Shown piece after piece: positions 1-11,327 of a DNA stretch of 64,000 nucleotides; the first letter of the stretch is position 1, and the number at the start of each line of letters is the position of its first letter. The stretch is from Chlorophyllum brunneum (lineage: Eukaryota; Basidiomycota; Agaricomycetes; Agaricales; Agaricaceae): positions 2,480,001 to 2,544,000 of the forward strand of contig OY756141.1 of NCBI GenBank assembly GCA_963576785.1, written 5' to 3'. The notes under the pieces were generated by a model, which searched no databases, was not told the origin of the DNA, and was given only the letters and a program-made list of their open reading frames with translations. Both the position numbers and the translations under genes were made by a program.

Positions 1-90
1 GGAGTGATCGCAGTGTGACAGTTGGCATGCCGTTGAGGTGGCACACACACACTCTTCTACTCCAACCTAACACAACACATTCCTTTTACT

Positions 91-1201
91 ATGCGTGCCG
101 TGGCTCTCGCTGTTTCCGCTCTTTTATCTCTCGCTGCTGCCCAGTCAAACAACGATGTTGGCTTGGGCCTCAAAGCCATCGAGGCCCATTTCACCCAGTC
201 ACACATCGTCCCTGATTTTCTGAATACTTTTCAACCCCAAGCTCTCCTTAACGTTAACTATGGTTTGTCAGGCAGTATCACATTGAAGACACCTAGCGAA
301 ACATTCTTACAGGCACGGGAAACATTCAGCCAGGCCAAAAGTTTACTAAAGAGCGTGCGTTCTCTGACGGGATGCCTATACGCTTATGCTGATCCTGCCA
401 TAGAGGTCGGATCCGCGCCTACTTTAACTGTCCTTAGCTCCTCCCCCTTGAGCGGATCATTCGCGTTGGCCATGATGGATGCCGACGTGCCAAACTCCAA
501 ACTTCCAGAGACCAACCGTCACTGGCTTCTCACCAACGTTTCTCTTGGCCAAGGTCAGCTATAACGAATATTATTCATTTTTGGTCGCATTTTCTCACCT
601 TGGCTGCTGCAGACTCGGTGGTCAACAATGCGACAGCCACAACCACTACACGCTACTGGGGTCCTTGGCCTCCGCAAGGCTCCGGTCCTCACCGGTTGAT
701 TCATTTACCAATCGAGCAATCCAAACATGCTAATGGCGCATTCCCAGCTATGTCATAATGCTCTATGCCCAGCCTTCAGGTTTTGCCCCTCCTGCTGAGT
801 TCACTCAGACAGAAATGCCTGTGGCTCCAATGGACTGGAATGCATATGTTTCTGTAAGGAACTGATTGAAGTTCTTCCCCTCCTTTTCTCTAACAATCGA
901 TTACTGTGCAGAATTCTCACCTTGGAGACCTCATAGCTGTAAGCAGGACATGTTTGTGTCATATCAATCGTAAATAACCCATGACCAGGCCAATTACATC
1001 CAAGTCGAAGAAGGAACCGCCACCACATCGATCTTTTCCACCGCGCCCGTCGTCACCTCTACTTTGGCTGTAGCCTCGACTACTTCCGGCTCGGCTCCTG
1101 CTAGCTCCTCCACTAATGGGTCCAATGGGGCCACGGTATTGGGCCTACATATTCCTGTCATCATGGGCTTGACTGCTCTTACAGCACTCTTCCTTGCATG
1201 A
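91..1201 (+). CDS. Secreted, probably GPI-anchored PEBP-family protein
   Basis: Five exons (91-553, 613-694, 748-853, 912-938, 989-1201) give one open frame of about 296 residues. It begins with a signal peptide (MRAVALAVSALLSLAAAQ) and ends in a Ser/Thr-rich stretch followed by a hydrophobic tail, the usual layout of a GPI-anchored cell-surface protein. The middle carries phosphatidylethanolamine-binding protein marks: an MDADVP segment in place of the usual DPDxP, RHWLLTN, and after splicing GSGPHRYVIMLYAQP. The second intron (695-747, with a TGCTAATG branch site) is needed to rebuild the HRYV motif, which supports the model. PEBP domains bind anions or lipids; the role of secreted fungal copies is not known. 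It converges on the RBM5-like gene 217 bp away. Confidence 0.85.
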
Positions 1202-1418
1202 GCGTCTTTTGACAACACTGTTGAATTTTTTGAGTAATTGACTCCATTATTTAATATATCCACTGGTGTCAAGCAAAGCCACTTCAGGAAAACTGGAGTA
1301 TGATTAAAGAATCCAAAACCAAGTATATTAGAACTGGATAAGCGAAAACGACGACAGTTTATACAAAACAAGAGCAGATTTTCCGAGCCAAACCATAGAT
1401 GGAGTAATGCAAAAATTT

Positions 1419-4328
1419 TCAATTTCCAAAACGTTCGCGGGCCTAACATGAATAGTGGGGTTGAGAATGATGATTGAGATTGATATGGCCAAGAGTGCGT
1501 CTCCGTAGCTTTAGCTTCGGTTGTACTACTCACCGCTTCCTGGGCTTGCTGAACGTAACCAGAATAACCTTCGGAGAACTTGCCAATTTCCCTACCCTTG
1601 GCTGCTCCAAGACCAACACCCTGCGCGTATATCGCAGTCAATCTGAGGCATATAATGAGAACGAATCCCCGAAAAGAGCAACCGGAGCTCACATGGGCTC
1701 CGTTCGACCATCCTCTTCTGTTCCAAGACCCATACCCTCCTTCCACCCCATCATCTTCAACAGCTTGTTGCCAACATTGCTCGAATCCTCGCCCGGGTTC
1801 AGAGGGGTAGGGGGTGGTGAAGGAGGTGGAGGCGGCCCCTCAGATTGACGCTTCTTGCTAGGCTTGCTGGCGCCTCCCTCGGGGACTGGTGTTTCTGGCT
1901 GGTTAAACAGAGTACGACGCTCCAGAGCCCGATCACGGTATTTAGGTTGTTCAGTCGTCTTTCTCGCGTGAAGCTTCTGTCGCGCCACCTCTCGTAGACT
2001 TGCATCCTTGTAGTTTTTCTGTTTATACCAGTGACATAAACGAAGAAGCGGCAGTTTCCCGGACAAGGGGAGAGACAGAACAAAAGACAATGTCAGCTTG
2101 ATAAACCGAAGTGGGAGATAACATTGAGATTGCGAGCCTTATGCAAATCAGATTCTTTGTTGTGTCGTTTCAGTTGATCCAAGGACTTGAACTGACGTGC
2201 ACAGAGTAAGCACATCAAAGCCGCAGTATCGGAAAATTCAAAGTCGGTCTCGGGGGGTGGTGTAGACCCAGCTTTTGTCGACCCAGCTTTTGTCGACACA
2301 GTACTCGCCGAGACAGATGTGGCCTGCATACATGATAGGCGCAATAAGAACCAAAATCTTAGTCTTTCGACGGAATCCAAAGAAAAAGGTCACCAGAACG
2401 GTTGAATTGTCTCCATCGTGCGAGAGTTCTTCTTGCACTTGATTCCATTTGTTGATGTTGTTGGCGGTCTGGGATTGATAGACTAAGTGAGACGGGCGTC
2501 TGACGCTACTCCCGCAATTTCAGGCTTACTTTTTTGCTGGCAATTAATGGCGCAACTTTCTTAACTTGATGGGCTTACAGGGCTGTTCAGCACATATGCT
2601 TATGACACACTTCATCGATAACAAACCTTTGCTAGGATTGGCCGAAACGCCCTCATTCATTTCCGGTAGCGTATTGTTTGAGCCATCATCCATGGATAGA
2701 AGGGATGGTTTCACTGGCCCTGTGCGGGTAATCAATTGACTGCGCGAGGCAAAGAGTTGAAAGCGCGACTAACCAGCATTCACTTTGACAGGACCTTTGC
2801 TAAAACTCAAAGTAACGGGTTTATCTGAAACAGGAAGGACCGATGGCATAGCTGGTCCCTCTTTCGCTGAAGCTTGACCATGATGGATGAGTGCCTGTAT
2901 TATCTCAGAGGGAAAAATCGGTACCCACTCTTAAGTTTCTTCTTTTTCTCTTTTTCTTTGTCCTTCTCTCTCGCCGCTGCAGATGTGGATTGTTCAGCTT
3001 CATCAACCTCAAACTCCAGCACAGCTACTGTCGCGCTTTCATCCCAATAACGGACCCACGTTTCCTCAACGCCACCCAGGCTCATAGATGAGGGAATACA
3101 AGCATCATCTCTCGACAAGAAATCAGTAACAGGTTGGAAAGAGTAGGGGTGCGCAAATGAAGCTGCAACGGGACGATCGGATATCCGGAAACCATTCGGA
3201 TGTACTTGAGGAGACATTGTCGCAGCAAGCACAGCTGAAGCAGACTAGAAAATTCGTCAGCGCGAAATCACGTTTCCAGAAAATAAATTTTATGAATACC
3301 TGTACGTCAATGAACTCAACAAATGCAAACCCGAAACTGGCCATTGTCACTTTGTCCTTGATGAGAATGATTCGCTTCATTCCCCTCGCACCTTGTTGAT
3401 TCGGGCCCGAAGAATAGAGCATAGCCTGATATATGGCTTGCGGACCGGAAAGAGGATCCAAGCCTCGAAAGAGAAGAACAGGAGCCTGTGTGTTTCCTAT
3501 GTCGCGAGTACCATCGTTGGCATTGGCACGATTGAATCGCCGATCATGGTGGGAAGCACTCTGAGAGTAGTCGATCTTGACTCGACGACCATTATGAGGG
3601 GTTCCCGTCTCAAGAGCCTTGTAAAAGGCAGTGGTAGCTGAAGCCCCATGGGACGCCGGTGGAGGAACTTGGATGAATGGGAAGAGAGGGTCAACGAATG
3701 CACGTGCATGGTCCACGCTAGTAAATTGTGCAAAGCCGAAGCCTTTGGAAGAACCTTTGAAAATCCACGACGAACAAACGTCAATTAATGCGCAAAACAG
3801 AGGGTAATGTGGAAGTGCCTGATGTTCTTTCTCGGATGATTGTGACAGTCTCGATGCTGCATCCTTGTGACGTGAGGTATGCTTGAAGCTGAGTCTTGGT
3901 GAGTAAACGAATGACTCAGACAACCAAAAAGACGAACATCTGCCTCTGAAAAGTCTGGGTCAAGGCCGAGGAATATAACATGGGGGCTCGGTTCGGAGGG
4001 TATCAACCGCTTCTTATTGAAGCCGCTGCCACCCCCTCGAGGGCGTTCTTCTTGCCCGTAGTCCTGATAGTCATTCTTGTGGTAGTAACTGGGGTGTTGG
4101 GCGCTATCTTCATATGCATACGAAGAATCAAATCCCTTGTGACCATTCGTTGATGAACTGCATGAGTGGGAGAAATACACATATACGCACTCCGCTATTG
4201 AACTTTCGCCTTTTGCCTTCTCCGTAGTAGTCGTCTTCTCGTCCGCGAGGGTTTCCTCGGGGATCGCCGCCCCAGGAACTTTCTGCCCAAGGTTCTTTTC
4301 CCCGGTCCCACTCACGGTTGTAGGCCAT
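1419..4328 (-). CDS. RBM5/RBM10-like RNA-binding splicing factor (RRM, C2H2, G-patch)
   Basis: A multi-exon minus-strand gene starts at 4328 (MAYNREWDRGKEPW). Domains in order are: an Arg/Gly/Tyr-rich N-terminus, a split RRM (HVIFLGLDPDFSEAD, then GSSKGFGFAQF), a second RRM-like part (APVLLFRGLDPL, FGFAFVEF), a charged Lys/Glu linker, a C2H2 finger (MCLLCARQFKSLDQLKRH) and a C-terminal G-patch (LLKMMGWKEGMGLG). This order matches the vertebrate RBM5/6/10 family, spliceosomal A-complex regulators of exon choice; I did not see a clear OCRE repeat. The last two introns are fixed by the G-patch: after splicing it reads EPILTAIYAQGVGLG and ends AARERFGN, stop. A 15-bp tandem duplication near 2264-2295 encodes a repeated STKAG. 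The gene is divergent from the complex I gene, with 82 bp between start codons. Confidence 0.85.
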
Positions 4329-4410
4329 AGGGACGAGGTGGAGGTGGTGGGTGTCAAATGGAAAGGTTGATACAAACAAGGAACAAACAAACACCTCATC
4401 TTGCACCACC

Positions 4411-4852
4411 ATGGGACACGGTGAGCACGCGCCTTCCCTCCGTACTAACAATGCTGATCCCTCATCCCTAGGACCTGTAAAGGTGATTATTCTCCTTATG
4501 CCCACTGCATAATTACTTATGCGTTCGTATAGGAAGATCCCGCCATCGAGCGGTTCAACACTATGGTGACCGGTCTTCCACCCGATGTTACTAGTTGCTG
4601 ACCCTTTGACAGCGCGAATCTGCATACGTGAGGTTCAGGTGGACACCCGCCACAGTCCGCACAGCAGTACTAGGCTTTATCATCGTACCGGCTACCTTTT
4701 ACTATCTGGCAGACAAGTACCATGTTCGTGACCCGCCTACTTCCGAATCTATGTCACTTGCTGACATTCCATAGGTCCGATGGGATTGGGTAGGAAAACG
4801 TCGAGGCCAGTCTCTAGATACCGTTGCCGCGCATGCACAACAGTCGGAATAA
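4411..4852 (+). CDS. Small complex I accessory subunit, NDUFB4/B15-like
   Basis: Four short introns give a product of about 78 residues beginning MGHGPVKEDPAIERFN. The first intron (4421-4471, with a CGTACTAAC branch site) could be read through, but splicing joins MGHG to PVKED as expected. A single membrane segment (AVLGFIIVPATFYYLA) is followed by a basic loop (DWVGKRRGQS). Length, one transmembrane helix and the FNTMRE...FRWTP block resemble fungal relatives of NDUFB4/B15, an inner-membrane accessory subunit of NADH:ubiquinone oxidoreductase. The family call is from memory of related fungal proteins and is less certain than the gene itself. It converges on COQ7, with stop codons 88 bp apart. 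Confidence 0.75.
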
Positions 4853-4940
4853 TTACTGGTGTACTCTCATTTTCCCCAGAACAAGACATTTGGTTTCACA
4901 ACGTTAGGACCGCCAAAAATATACACAATCCATAAAAATG

Positions 4941-5731
4941 TCAAATACGTTTGCAAAGCTCTATCGCCACCTTGCAACCCGCACCAATCACACTGCTCAG
5001 AAGGGCATGTGCAGGTGCCCGTTGAGAGAAATTCTCGACTGCGATGTCTAAATGTTCAAGTTCATCATCCCGAAATTCTTGAATGACTTCCCGAAGCAGA
5101 GGCAGACTTGGATGGTCGTCTGATAATGACTCCATTTCCTTGAGTTGGCTGTGGACCGCGCGTGAAGTTAGCCAGAGTTTTGGGCCTGGGTGTAAGGCCA
5201 CTAACTCATCATAGTGTTCGCCAATGACCGTCTCGACGGCCTCTGTACAAGCCATGGCAGCTTCCGAACCCATAAGAGCTGTGACTGCACCTAAACCAAA
5301 CCCAGCAACTTTGGCTACATCTGTAAGTAGAGTTGGGCGAACTCTGTGTTGTAGTTGAAGTCTATTCATGACGGCCAAATGTTTCTTCTCTTGGTCCCAC
5401 ATCTCCTGCAGCCTCGGTCAAAGCAAAACCCACTTGCCGGGCACCATCGACTTACCCGCAACAAAGGCCCCGTCTTGGGTTCCTTACCAAGCACTGCCAT
5501 CTGCCCCATGTATATCCAATTTGCGGCCACCTCACCTGCCTGGTCCACACGAAGGGCGGCATCCAATGCGGACCTTTGTGCCTCTGTTATGTTGTAAGGT
5601 GTCGTCGACACGCCAGGATGTTTGGTTTGCACTTGGTTAAGGTATATGGACGATGCGTGACCCTTGGTATGTGTAGCCAATCTGCGAGCTAGTGTTAACC
5701 GGGCCAACGGTGCTGCATGGCGGGGCAACAT
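4941..5731 (-). CDS. COQ7: COQ7, 5-demethoxyubiquinone hydroxylase
   Basis: The protein has a basic, Ala/Arg-rich mitochondrial targeting start (MLPRHAAPLARLTLARRLATH) and then the di-iron hydroxylase repeats: LRVDQAGEVAA, WDQEKKHLAVM, and in the second half EAVETVIGEHYDEL and EFRDDELEHLD. The Glu and ExxH residues supply the carboxylate-bridged di-iron site. COQ7 performs the penultimate hydroxylation of ubiquinone synthesis on the matrix face of the inner membrane. One intron lies near 5403-5460, after TGPLLR. An in-frame ATG at 5755 would add eight residues; I prefer 5731 because the targeting sequence starts cleanly there. A CACGTG lies near 5775 just upstream. Confidence 0.93.
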
Positions 5732-5749
5732 CTTGGGACTGGCAGAGAG

Positions 5750-6330
5750 GGTCACTAGGGCTGAGTGTCGCGGTCACGTGCCACGATTGATGGAATTGAT
5801 CGTGGACGCTCTGCTTGACAACTGCTGCTATCTCGTCCACCTCGCTCTTCTTCAGCATGTCCTCATCGTGAGTAGTCTCCCCACCACAGTACAACGCGCC
5901 TTCCTATATTTCCAAAGCTTCACTCCCTCAAATGCAATTGATACATCCAACGAGAAGACCTGGTCGGCCAGCCTAGGTCTGTCCACCGGTCAGGAATCCC
6001 ATTTGCAGTCATTTATTCCGCCCAGGCATGCTCGATTGGGATACGACCAACATTGTCTTTACAAAGCGTAGCTTGATTGAATTCCTCAAGAATGTCCCCC
6101 ACCGTGGAATCTAGAACCCTCACCTGAGCCCCTCCATTTACAGGTATACAGGAACAACCGTGGATCCAAACTTCGCAACCATCGCCAAGCTCCCACGTAT
6201 GCTTCTTCGCGTCATATTTTTCTCGTCCCCTTTCTGAGTCTATCTCAGGATATGCCAAGTTTGGCACAATCTCCAAAGCAACTTCAGATGCACCCACCGA
6301 GTCTGGAACGGAAACAACCAACGCCACCAT
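5750..6330 (-). CDS. Unrecognised protein, partial and unresolved gene model
   Basis: The frame starting at 6330 (MVALVVSVPDSVGAS) reads like a real exon: it is hydrophobic and beta-strand-rich, with a charged segment (SERGREKYDAKKHTWEL), a cysteine pair (HGCSCIP) and VRVLDSTVGDILEEFNQ. It stays open to 6013. Further downstream on the same strand there are two other coding-looking pieces: FSLDVSIAFEGVKLWKY around 5960-5900, and CGGETTHDEDMLKKSEVDEIAAVV around 5890-5820. I could not join them with consistent splice phases, and the last piece runs toward COQ7 in another frame. I do not recognise the family. The end coordinate is only an estimate. The start region collides with that of the plus-strand repeat protein. 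Confidence 0.35.
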
Positions 6331-6337
6331 TGATCGT

Positions 6338-6977
6338 ATGTACATCTACCCGCAATCCGCACTTTGCTTAGTACTCAGGTCGCCCCACTTGACAGCTGCA
6401 CCAGGCGCAGGGAATGACTTTCGACCGTCCAGACGCGTCAGGGCTACTCCCGGAGGCGTGCACACCAACATTTTCGGTCAAGATGATGATGATGATGCTC
6501 TCGCCAGTGCGCCTCCTAGACAAGACAGCGTTGAGGCAAGTTCTCGTTCTCGGGATATTCTACCACAGCCTTACCCTCCCGTTCAGCAGGAACAAATCCC
6601 CTCAGGGACTGCGAATGATACCAGCGGCACAGCAGCCACAGCATCTCCTGCGCAGACGTCCACGTCCGAGTTTAGGCCAACTAGGTCTGATCCTCTATCT
6701 TTTCGGACTCGTGAGCATCTGACAGCTTCATACTAGGCGAGTCCGCACCAACCCAGGAGGCACAAGTACAATCGGCACGCTCTTCGGAAATGACGACGAA
6801 CAAGGCGAATTTAAACCAACCCGGAGGTCTGTGTCCCCAATCCCATGATAACTTATGGCGCGCTGATCCCCACCCCCAGAGTCAGGGAAGGTCCAGGTGG
6901 ACAAGACCATATCGGAAGGGTAAGCCATCATCCAGTAACCATGAACCACATTCACCCCATGTCCACAGTTTTATTGA
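6338..6977 (+). CDS. Protein with three Arg/Pro-Gly-Gly repeats (Jupiter/SPIRAL1-like motif)
   Basis: Three related units follow each other: FRPSRRVRATPGGVHTNIFG, then after an acidic and Ser/Pro/Gln-rich linker FRPTRRVRTNPGGTSTIG...LFG, then FKPTRRVREGPGGQDHIGRFY and a stop. The second and third units are each made by splicing in the same arginine codon (AG|G and AG|A), so the introns at about 6685-6735 and 6830-6880 sit at the same place in the repeat. A third intron before 6969 gives the ending IGRFY. RVxxxPGGxxxxIFG is reminiscent of the Pro-Gly-Gly motifs of Jupiter/HN1 and plant SPIRAL1 microtubule-associated proteins; that link is inference from short motifs only. The true start is uncertain, since the first in-frame ATG (6338) overlaps the start region of the minus-strand gene, and a short upstream exon is possible. 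Confidence 0.6.
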
Positions 6978-7092
6978 TCGGATGTTATCTACCAGTCTTC
7001 TAGAGGAGACAGCTTTGGAATTCTTATGTATATTGTTATCAAATGAACACCAAAAATAAAATTGGGGAGATGGACGCAAAATTTACACATTT

Positions 7093-7187
7093 GGTAGCGG
7101 CGAGGTTCGAACTCGCGCGGACTCTCGCCCATTGGGAATCAAGCAATAACTTAAATCCAACGCCTTAACCAACTCGGCCACGCTACC
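7093..7187 (-). tRNA. tRNA-Leu (anticodon UAA) with short intron
   Basis: On the minus strand a perfect 7-bp acceptor stem (GGTAGCG/CGCTACC) encloses an A box (TGGCCGAGTTGG), a B box (GTTCGAACC) and a long class II variable arm (GGGC-GAGA-GTCC). The anticodon TAA (plus positions 7151-7153) sits in the loop TTTAAG. The gene is 95 nt; removing about 11-12 nt after the base 3' of the anticodon leaves the 83-84 nt expected for tRNA-Leu. The closing pair of the anticodon stem is A-C in the simplest fold, so the exact intron edges are not fixed. Confidence 0.9.
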
Positions 7188-8974
7188 ATTTAACTCGATC
7201 GACCTCAGCTGTACCCAGATGTCACTGGCGCACAGCTTAGGTCCATCGTCTGTTCTCCGCAGGGAGTAGCACGGATGTCTAGGTTTCAGCCGCGGCTCTT
7301 GTGAACTTACTCAAGAGGACCCCTACTACTTTGAATTTATGTCGCACACCCGTTCCTGAGAGTTCGGTGTCCCTGATCCAGTTGTTGAGTGTTCGACCCC
7401 CTTACAGAGCAATACGGCGCCTATTAGTCAACAGCTCATTAACGCCTTCCCTTTCTCCTCGAGAATATGGAAATTGACCCTCAAACTATGCAGACTGGAA
7501 CACTGGAAGGTCGAGTGGAGATGTTGATTGATGGTTTCTCTGTGTGCCCTCGACATCCTATGCAGCACCACCGACTTCATGTCTACAGTTTCGTTGGCTG
7601 GACATGCGGTTGTCCCCCTTGCTGTGGCATGATGATTGTGTCTTCTTTCGTGCTAAACTTGATCGCCATCTTAGAAGTCCTTTCGCAGTATACTGTCATT
7701 TGGGTATTGGGTATCTGCCCCTCATCTGCTGCCTGGGTCTCAGCTAGAACTACAAAATGCACGATTTTTTCCAGGGCAGGGTTAACGGTGCCACAATAAA
7801 GGTAGGGATAATTATTCGGCTGTCAGCCAGGACGTGGCTGGTTTATTATTTTCCATCCCCCTGTTCTTCTGGAGGCTTTCTGCCACAGCCCAAAAATGCT
7901 TCCAGGCGACCCGGTTATTGAAATAACCATCTCAGAAGTGGACCCAGGTTTCGGGCTATCTCTTGCACGGGACCAGACGCCGCAGAAGGGGCCAAATAGA
8001 CAAGCAGAAAAATTGTCAAATGATGCCAGAAGCCCATGCTTCTTCTCGACGATGTACTTCTGAGGGCTCGTATTTTTTATTGGAGTGCCTGGAAAGAATA
8101 CGGTCGGTCTCTCTTTACTGGCCCTCGCTGCAACACGGGCGTGTATAAAATTACGTGGCTTTGCCATCGTTTTACTCTCTGTTCTCCATTTATCGGGAAG
8201 CTCGCTCGTACGTGGAAGGCTTGCTCGGGTAATTTCTCAAGCTTGTCCTTTACAAACCGGGAACGTCTCATAAATCTAGGGAATGCTCACCAGAACCACA
8301 CAGTGCCCCTTCACTTGTGATATTCCATTGCTCCTTAAGTCTGCTCTTCCCTTCCCGTTATCCACCAAACCCCTCTCATATGCTCAGCTGGAGCAAGAGC
8401 GAATCAACGGAGACAACAGATGTATGTCAGGTGCAAACTGTAAAGCATCGGAGAGGGGTGCGGGAAGGTATCGGCTATGGTTCGGAAGTTCCGTCAAACA
8501 AAGAAGTTTGATTGGTTCCGTTCTGGTCTACCTACCAATTCCTCTCGAAGTTCCTAATCGCTCTTCTTTGGTTACCGTGTGTAACCGTTATATCTGTACG
8601 TTTGTATGACGCGGTTTCTCGTTCCCCGTACACACATGCCCGTGGTGTCCAGTCTCATGTATGCTGCGCGAGCCATTAAATTGTCTTCTATAGTCATTTA
8701 CAGCGTCGTAGGGCATCCTGGATATATTCAATGGAATGGCGACGATAGAAAAAGTAAGAACAAGATCAAAGAAACCGTGATCCACAAAATGGCGACAGCG
8801 AGGCGTAAGTTAGCATATACAACGACATAATACACGAGTGCATGGGGAATCTGAGAGACATATGGAGATAGAGAAACGGCAGTAAGAAAGGTCTAGGTAG
8901 AGAGGATTTGTAAGATGCGGCCGCCAGCCGCAAAGACAGGGATGGGGGAAGGAAGTGCAGATGAATAAGCTAGT
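7188..8974. other. Gene-poor interval, no supported gene
   Basis: Only short open frames (about 110 residues at most) occur here, on both strands, with no recognisable motif and no consistent splicing. A TATA-like GTATAAAAT is near 8142 on the plus strand but leads to no convincing coding sequence. The interval holds the 3' flank of the Met30-like gene at its right end. A non-coding transcript cannot be excluded. Confidence 0.5.
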
Positions 8975-11135
8975 TTAGCCGCCAAAGCTCCATATTTTAA
9001 TGTCATTGTCGTCGCTTCCAGAGACAATTTTATCCTCCCCTAGAGCGAGGCAGCTTACAGCAGCTTCATGACCGACAAGTGTATTCGTGCACCGGCCTTC
9101 CTCCCTTGACCAGACCTAAATGTGACTTGTCAGCATGCCAGAATAGAATGACAGGAAGGCGGGACACATACCTTGATGGTACGGTCGTGGCTGCCACTGA
9201 CCAACCTCAGTTTATCGCTCGCCACGGCCCAGACACCTTCAATGTGCCCAAAAAAAGTGCGTACGGTCTTTCCGGTCTCGATATCCCACAGCTTGACAGT
9301 ATTATCCAGACTTCCGGATATCAACAAAGGCTTTTTGCGTTTGACCTCGCTCCCCGTGGTATCGGTACCTGACCCGGGACTGGCCAGTGACGGTGATGCT
9401 GGGCAATCAAAAGACTGGCTCAAAGACACCTGAGGACTGGCGTTATTCGAAGACGAAGACATGGCTTCCTGGTCCCTCGTGTCCGTATCATCATCTCTGG
9501 AGCCGTCACACTCGTCCACTAGCAGTTTGATACTCTGCACCTGACCGACGTGTCCGGTAAACTGCCTGATGCACGATCTCTGGGTCAGATCCCAGAGCTT
9601 GATGGTGCCATCATCGGAAGCTGAAAAGAGCATCTTGCCTGGGTCGATCTGCAGTGGACAATGAGGGTGGCTGGAGGCAGAAACCGAGGGTCCATCCAAC
9701 AACGATGGACTGGTTTTGCGGCCGTTCTGCGAATTCGAATCCCAAAGCTGTACAGAGTTGACCCAGTCCGAGTGGCCCCTCAATGTAAACGCACCACCGG
9801 ACCTTAAATTCCAAACTTTGATGGTAGCATCGACACTCCCCGACGCTAGTACATTTGAATCATAGTTCAAGCATATCACACCGTCTGTATGACCGGTAAG
9901 CGTCCTGATACACTTGCCACCTCTCCAGTCCCAGACTTTGATGGTGTTGTCCATGCTACCTGTGATGAGTTTGACTTCGTCAAATTGCAAAGCGCGGACG
10001 GCTCGGGTGTGGCCTTTGAGGCAGTGCAACTGGGCCCCAGTCTCCATATTCCACACGCGAACAGTACAATCATAGGAGCCCGTGATAAGGACAGGAAAGG
10101 CGGGATGCTGGAGGGTTTCTAAGAACTGCAGGCACATAACGCCGTCGGTGTGGCCTTTGAGGGTTTTGACGGTATACCTCCCTCTGCGCCAGTTCCGCTC
10201 GATGGTCATACGCTCACTATACACGTCTTTCCACGGTCGTGTGACGGACGGGGAGGCTGCATCATCGGTGAGGAGGGACGAGAAAGGTGCAATAAGAGAA
10301 CAAGGGTTGCTTGGGGGAGAGACCTCTTCGGATCTTTGACGCTTGAGAGGTGGCATCAGGAGATCTGGGCGGTCGTCGATGGGTCGTTTGAGGGGTAGTG
10401 ATGGGTGGGCAAGGAGGGCGGCGGCGGCGATGGATGAAGATGGTTGGGGTGAGTGGGATATTGAGGGGGAAGTAGAGGGCGGAGAAGGGGTGGGAGAGGG
10501 CAGGCGGAGGACTCGCCTCTTCTCGAGGATGGGGAGACCCCAGCCACACTTGGTGCATTTCTGGCCAATGTGCTGCTCGCAGATACCTCTCCACAGCACA
10601 TCGTCGTCTGCGAGGGATTTCCAGCGTTTAGAGACCTGGGCAGCCCTGCAGAGCGAAATGGCATCGAGGTACATGAGGATCTTGAGGCCGAGCTCGCGGG
10701 GAAGGACAGCAAACGGATCTATGCGGATCAAGTGGGCGAGTTGTTCCGTGAGGAGGGAGAGTTGGGAGAAGCAGCACATGGTGAGGAGACCCTGGAGGAT
10801 GAGAGCACGGCGGGGGTGGGAAGAGGAGGAAAAGGCAGACCAGATGGCACTGACCTGTTCCCGCTCCTCGAGTGGAAGGGCATCGAGCGACTAGGGCGGG
10901 ATGGTGAGCGGGCAAGAGGAGTGGGCAAGAGAGGACGTACGAGCTGGAGCCTGAGGTTGGTGCCCTCGTCGGCCATGCGCTGGTGCCTGACGCAGAGCTT
11001 ACGCGGGGGCGGGTGCTGCATGGGGCCCGAGGGAGGGTGTGGGCGGGGGTGGGCGGGGACGGCGTCGAGGTGGGGGGCGGGGGCAAGGCGGGGAGCAGGG
11101 AGGGTGTCGCAGGCGTAGGACGGGGTGGAGGCCAT
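8975..11135 (-). CDS. F-box/WD40 protein of the Met30/SCON-2 type (SCF substrate receptor)
   Basis: Exon 1 starts at 11135 (MASTPSYACDTLPAP). After an intron the sequence continues with the conserved LILQGLLTMCCFSQLS helix, an F-box (FAVLPRELGLKILMYLDAIS ... WKSLADDDVLWRGICEQHI), a low-complexity Ser/Pro linker and seven WD40 repeats with typical GH...WD endings (for example GSYDCTVRVW, GSMDNTIKVW, GSLDNTVKLW, GSHDRTIKVW, GSDDNDIKIW). The last intron (about 9118-9172) separates DRTIK from VWSREEGRC. Met30/SCON-2 proteins recruit substrates such as Met4/CYS-3-type regulators to the SCF ubiquitin ligase and repress sulfur assimilation. Long inserts in the sixth and seventh blades (Ser/Asp-rich, around 9360-9530) are unusual. 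GSK3 lies 192 bp upstream on the same strand. Confidence 0.92.
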
Positions 11136-11327
11136 GGCTGACAGGAGGAATCCAGTGCCGATTATATACACACGCACAAATGTCGCCATCATCACAGCAC
11201 TTTGTATTCCAGATCTCTTCATGTGTACATGTCGCGTCATTCAATTCAAGATATATAACACTAACAGAAACGAGACCAGCGCGAAACATCGAATGACCAC
11301 TCTCCGCCCCCCGCCCCTCCCTGCCTC

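Noticed and set aside
7823..8167. 114-codon minus-strand frame (MAKPRNFIHARV...)
   Set aside because: No splice-consistent extension and no recognised motif, and other frames of similar length overlap it on the opposite strand.
10343..11118. Long plus-strand frames of about 180 codons antisense to the F-box gene
   Set aside because: They mirror the Pro/Ser-rich coding strand of the Met30-like gene, have no motif and no splice logic.
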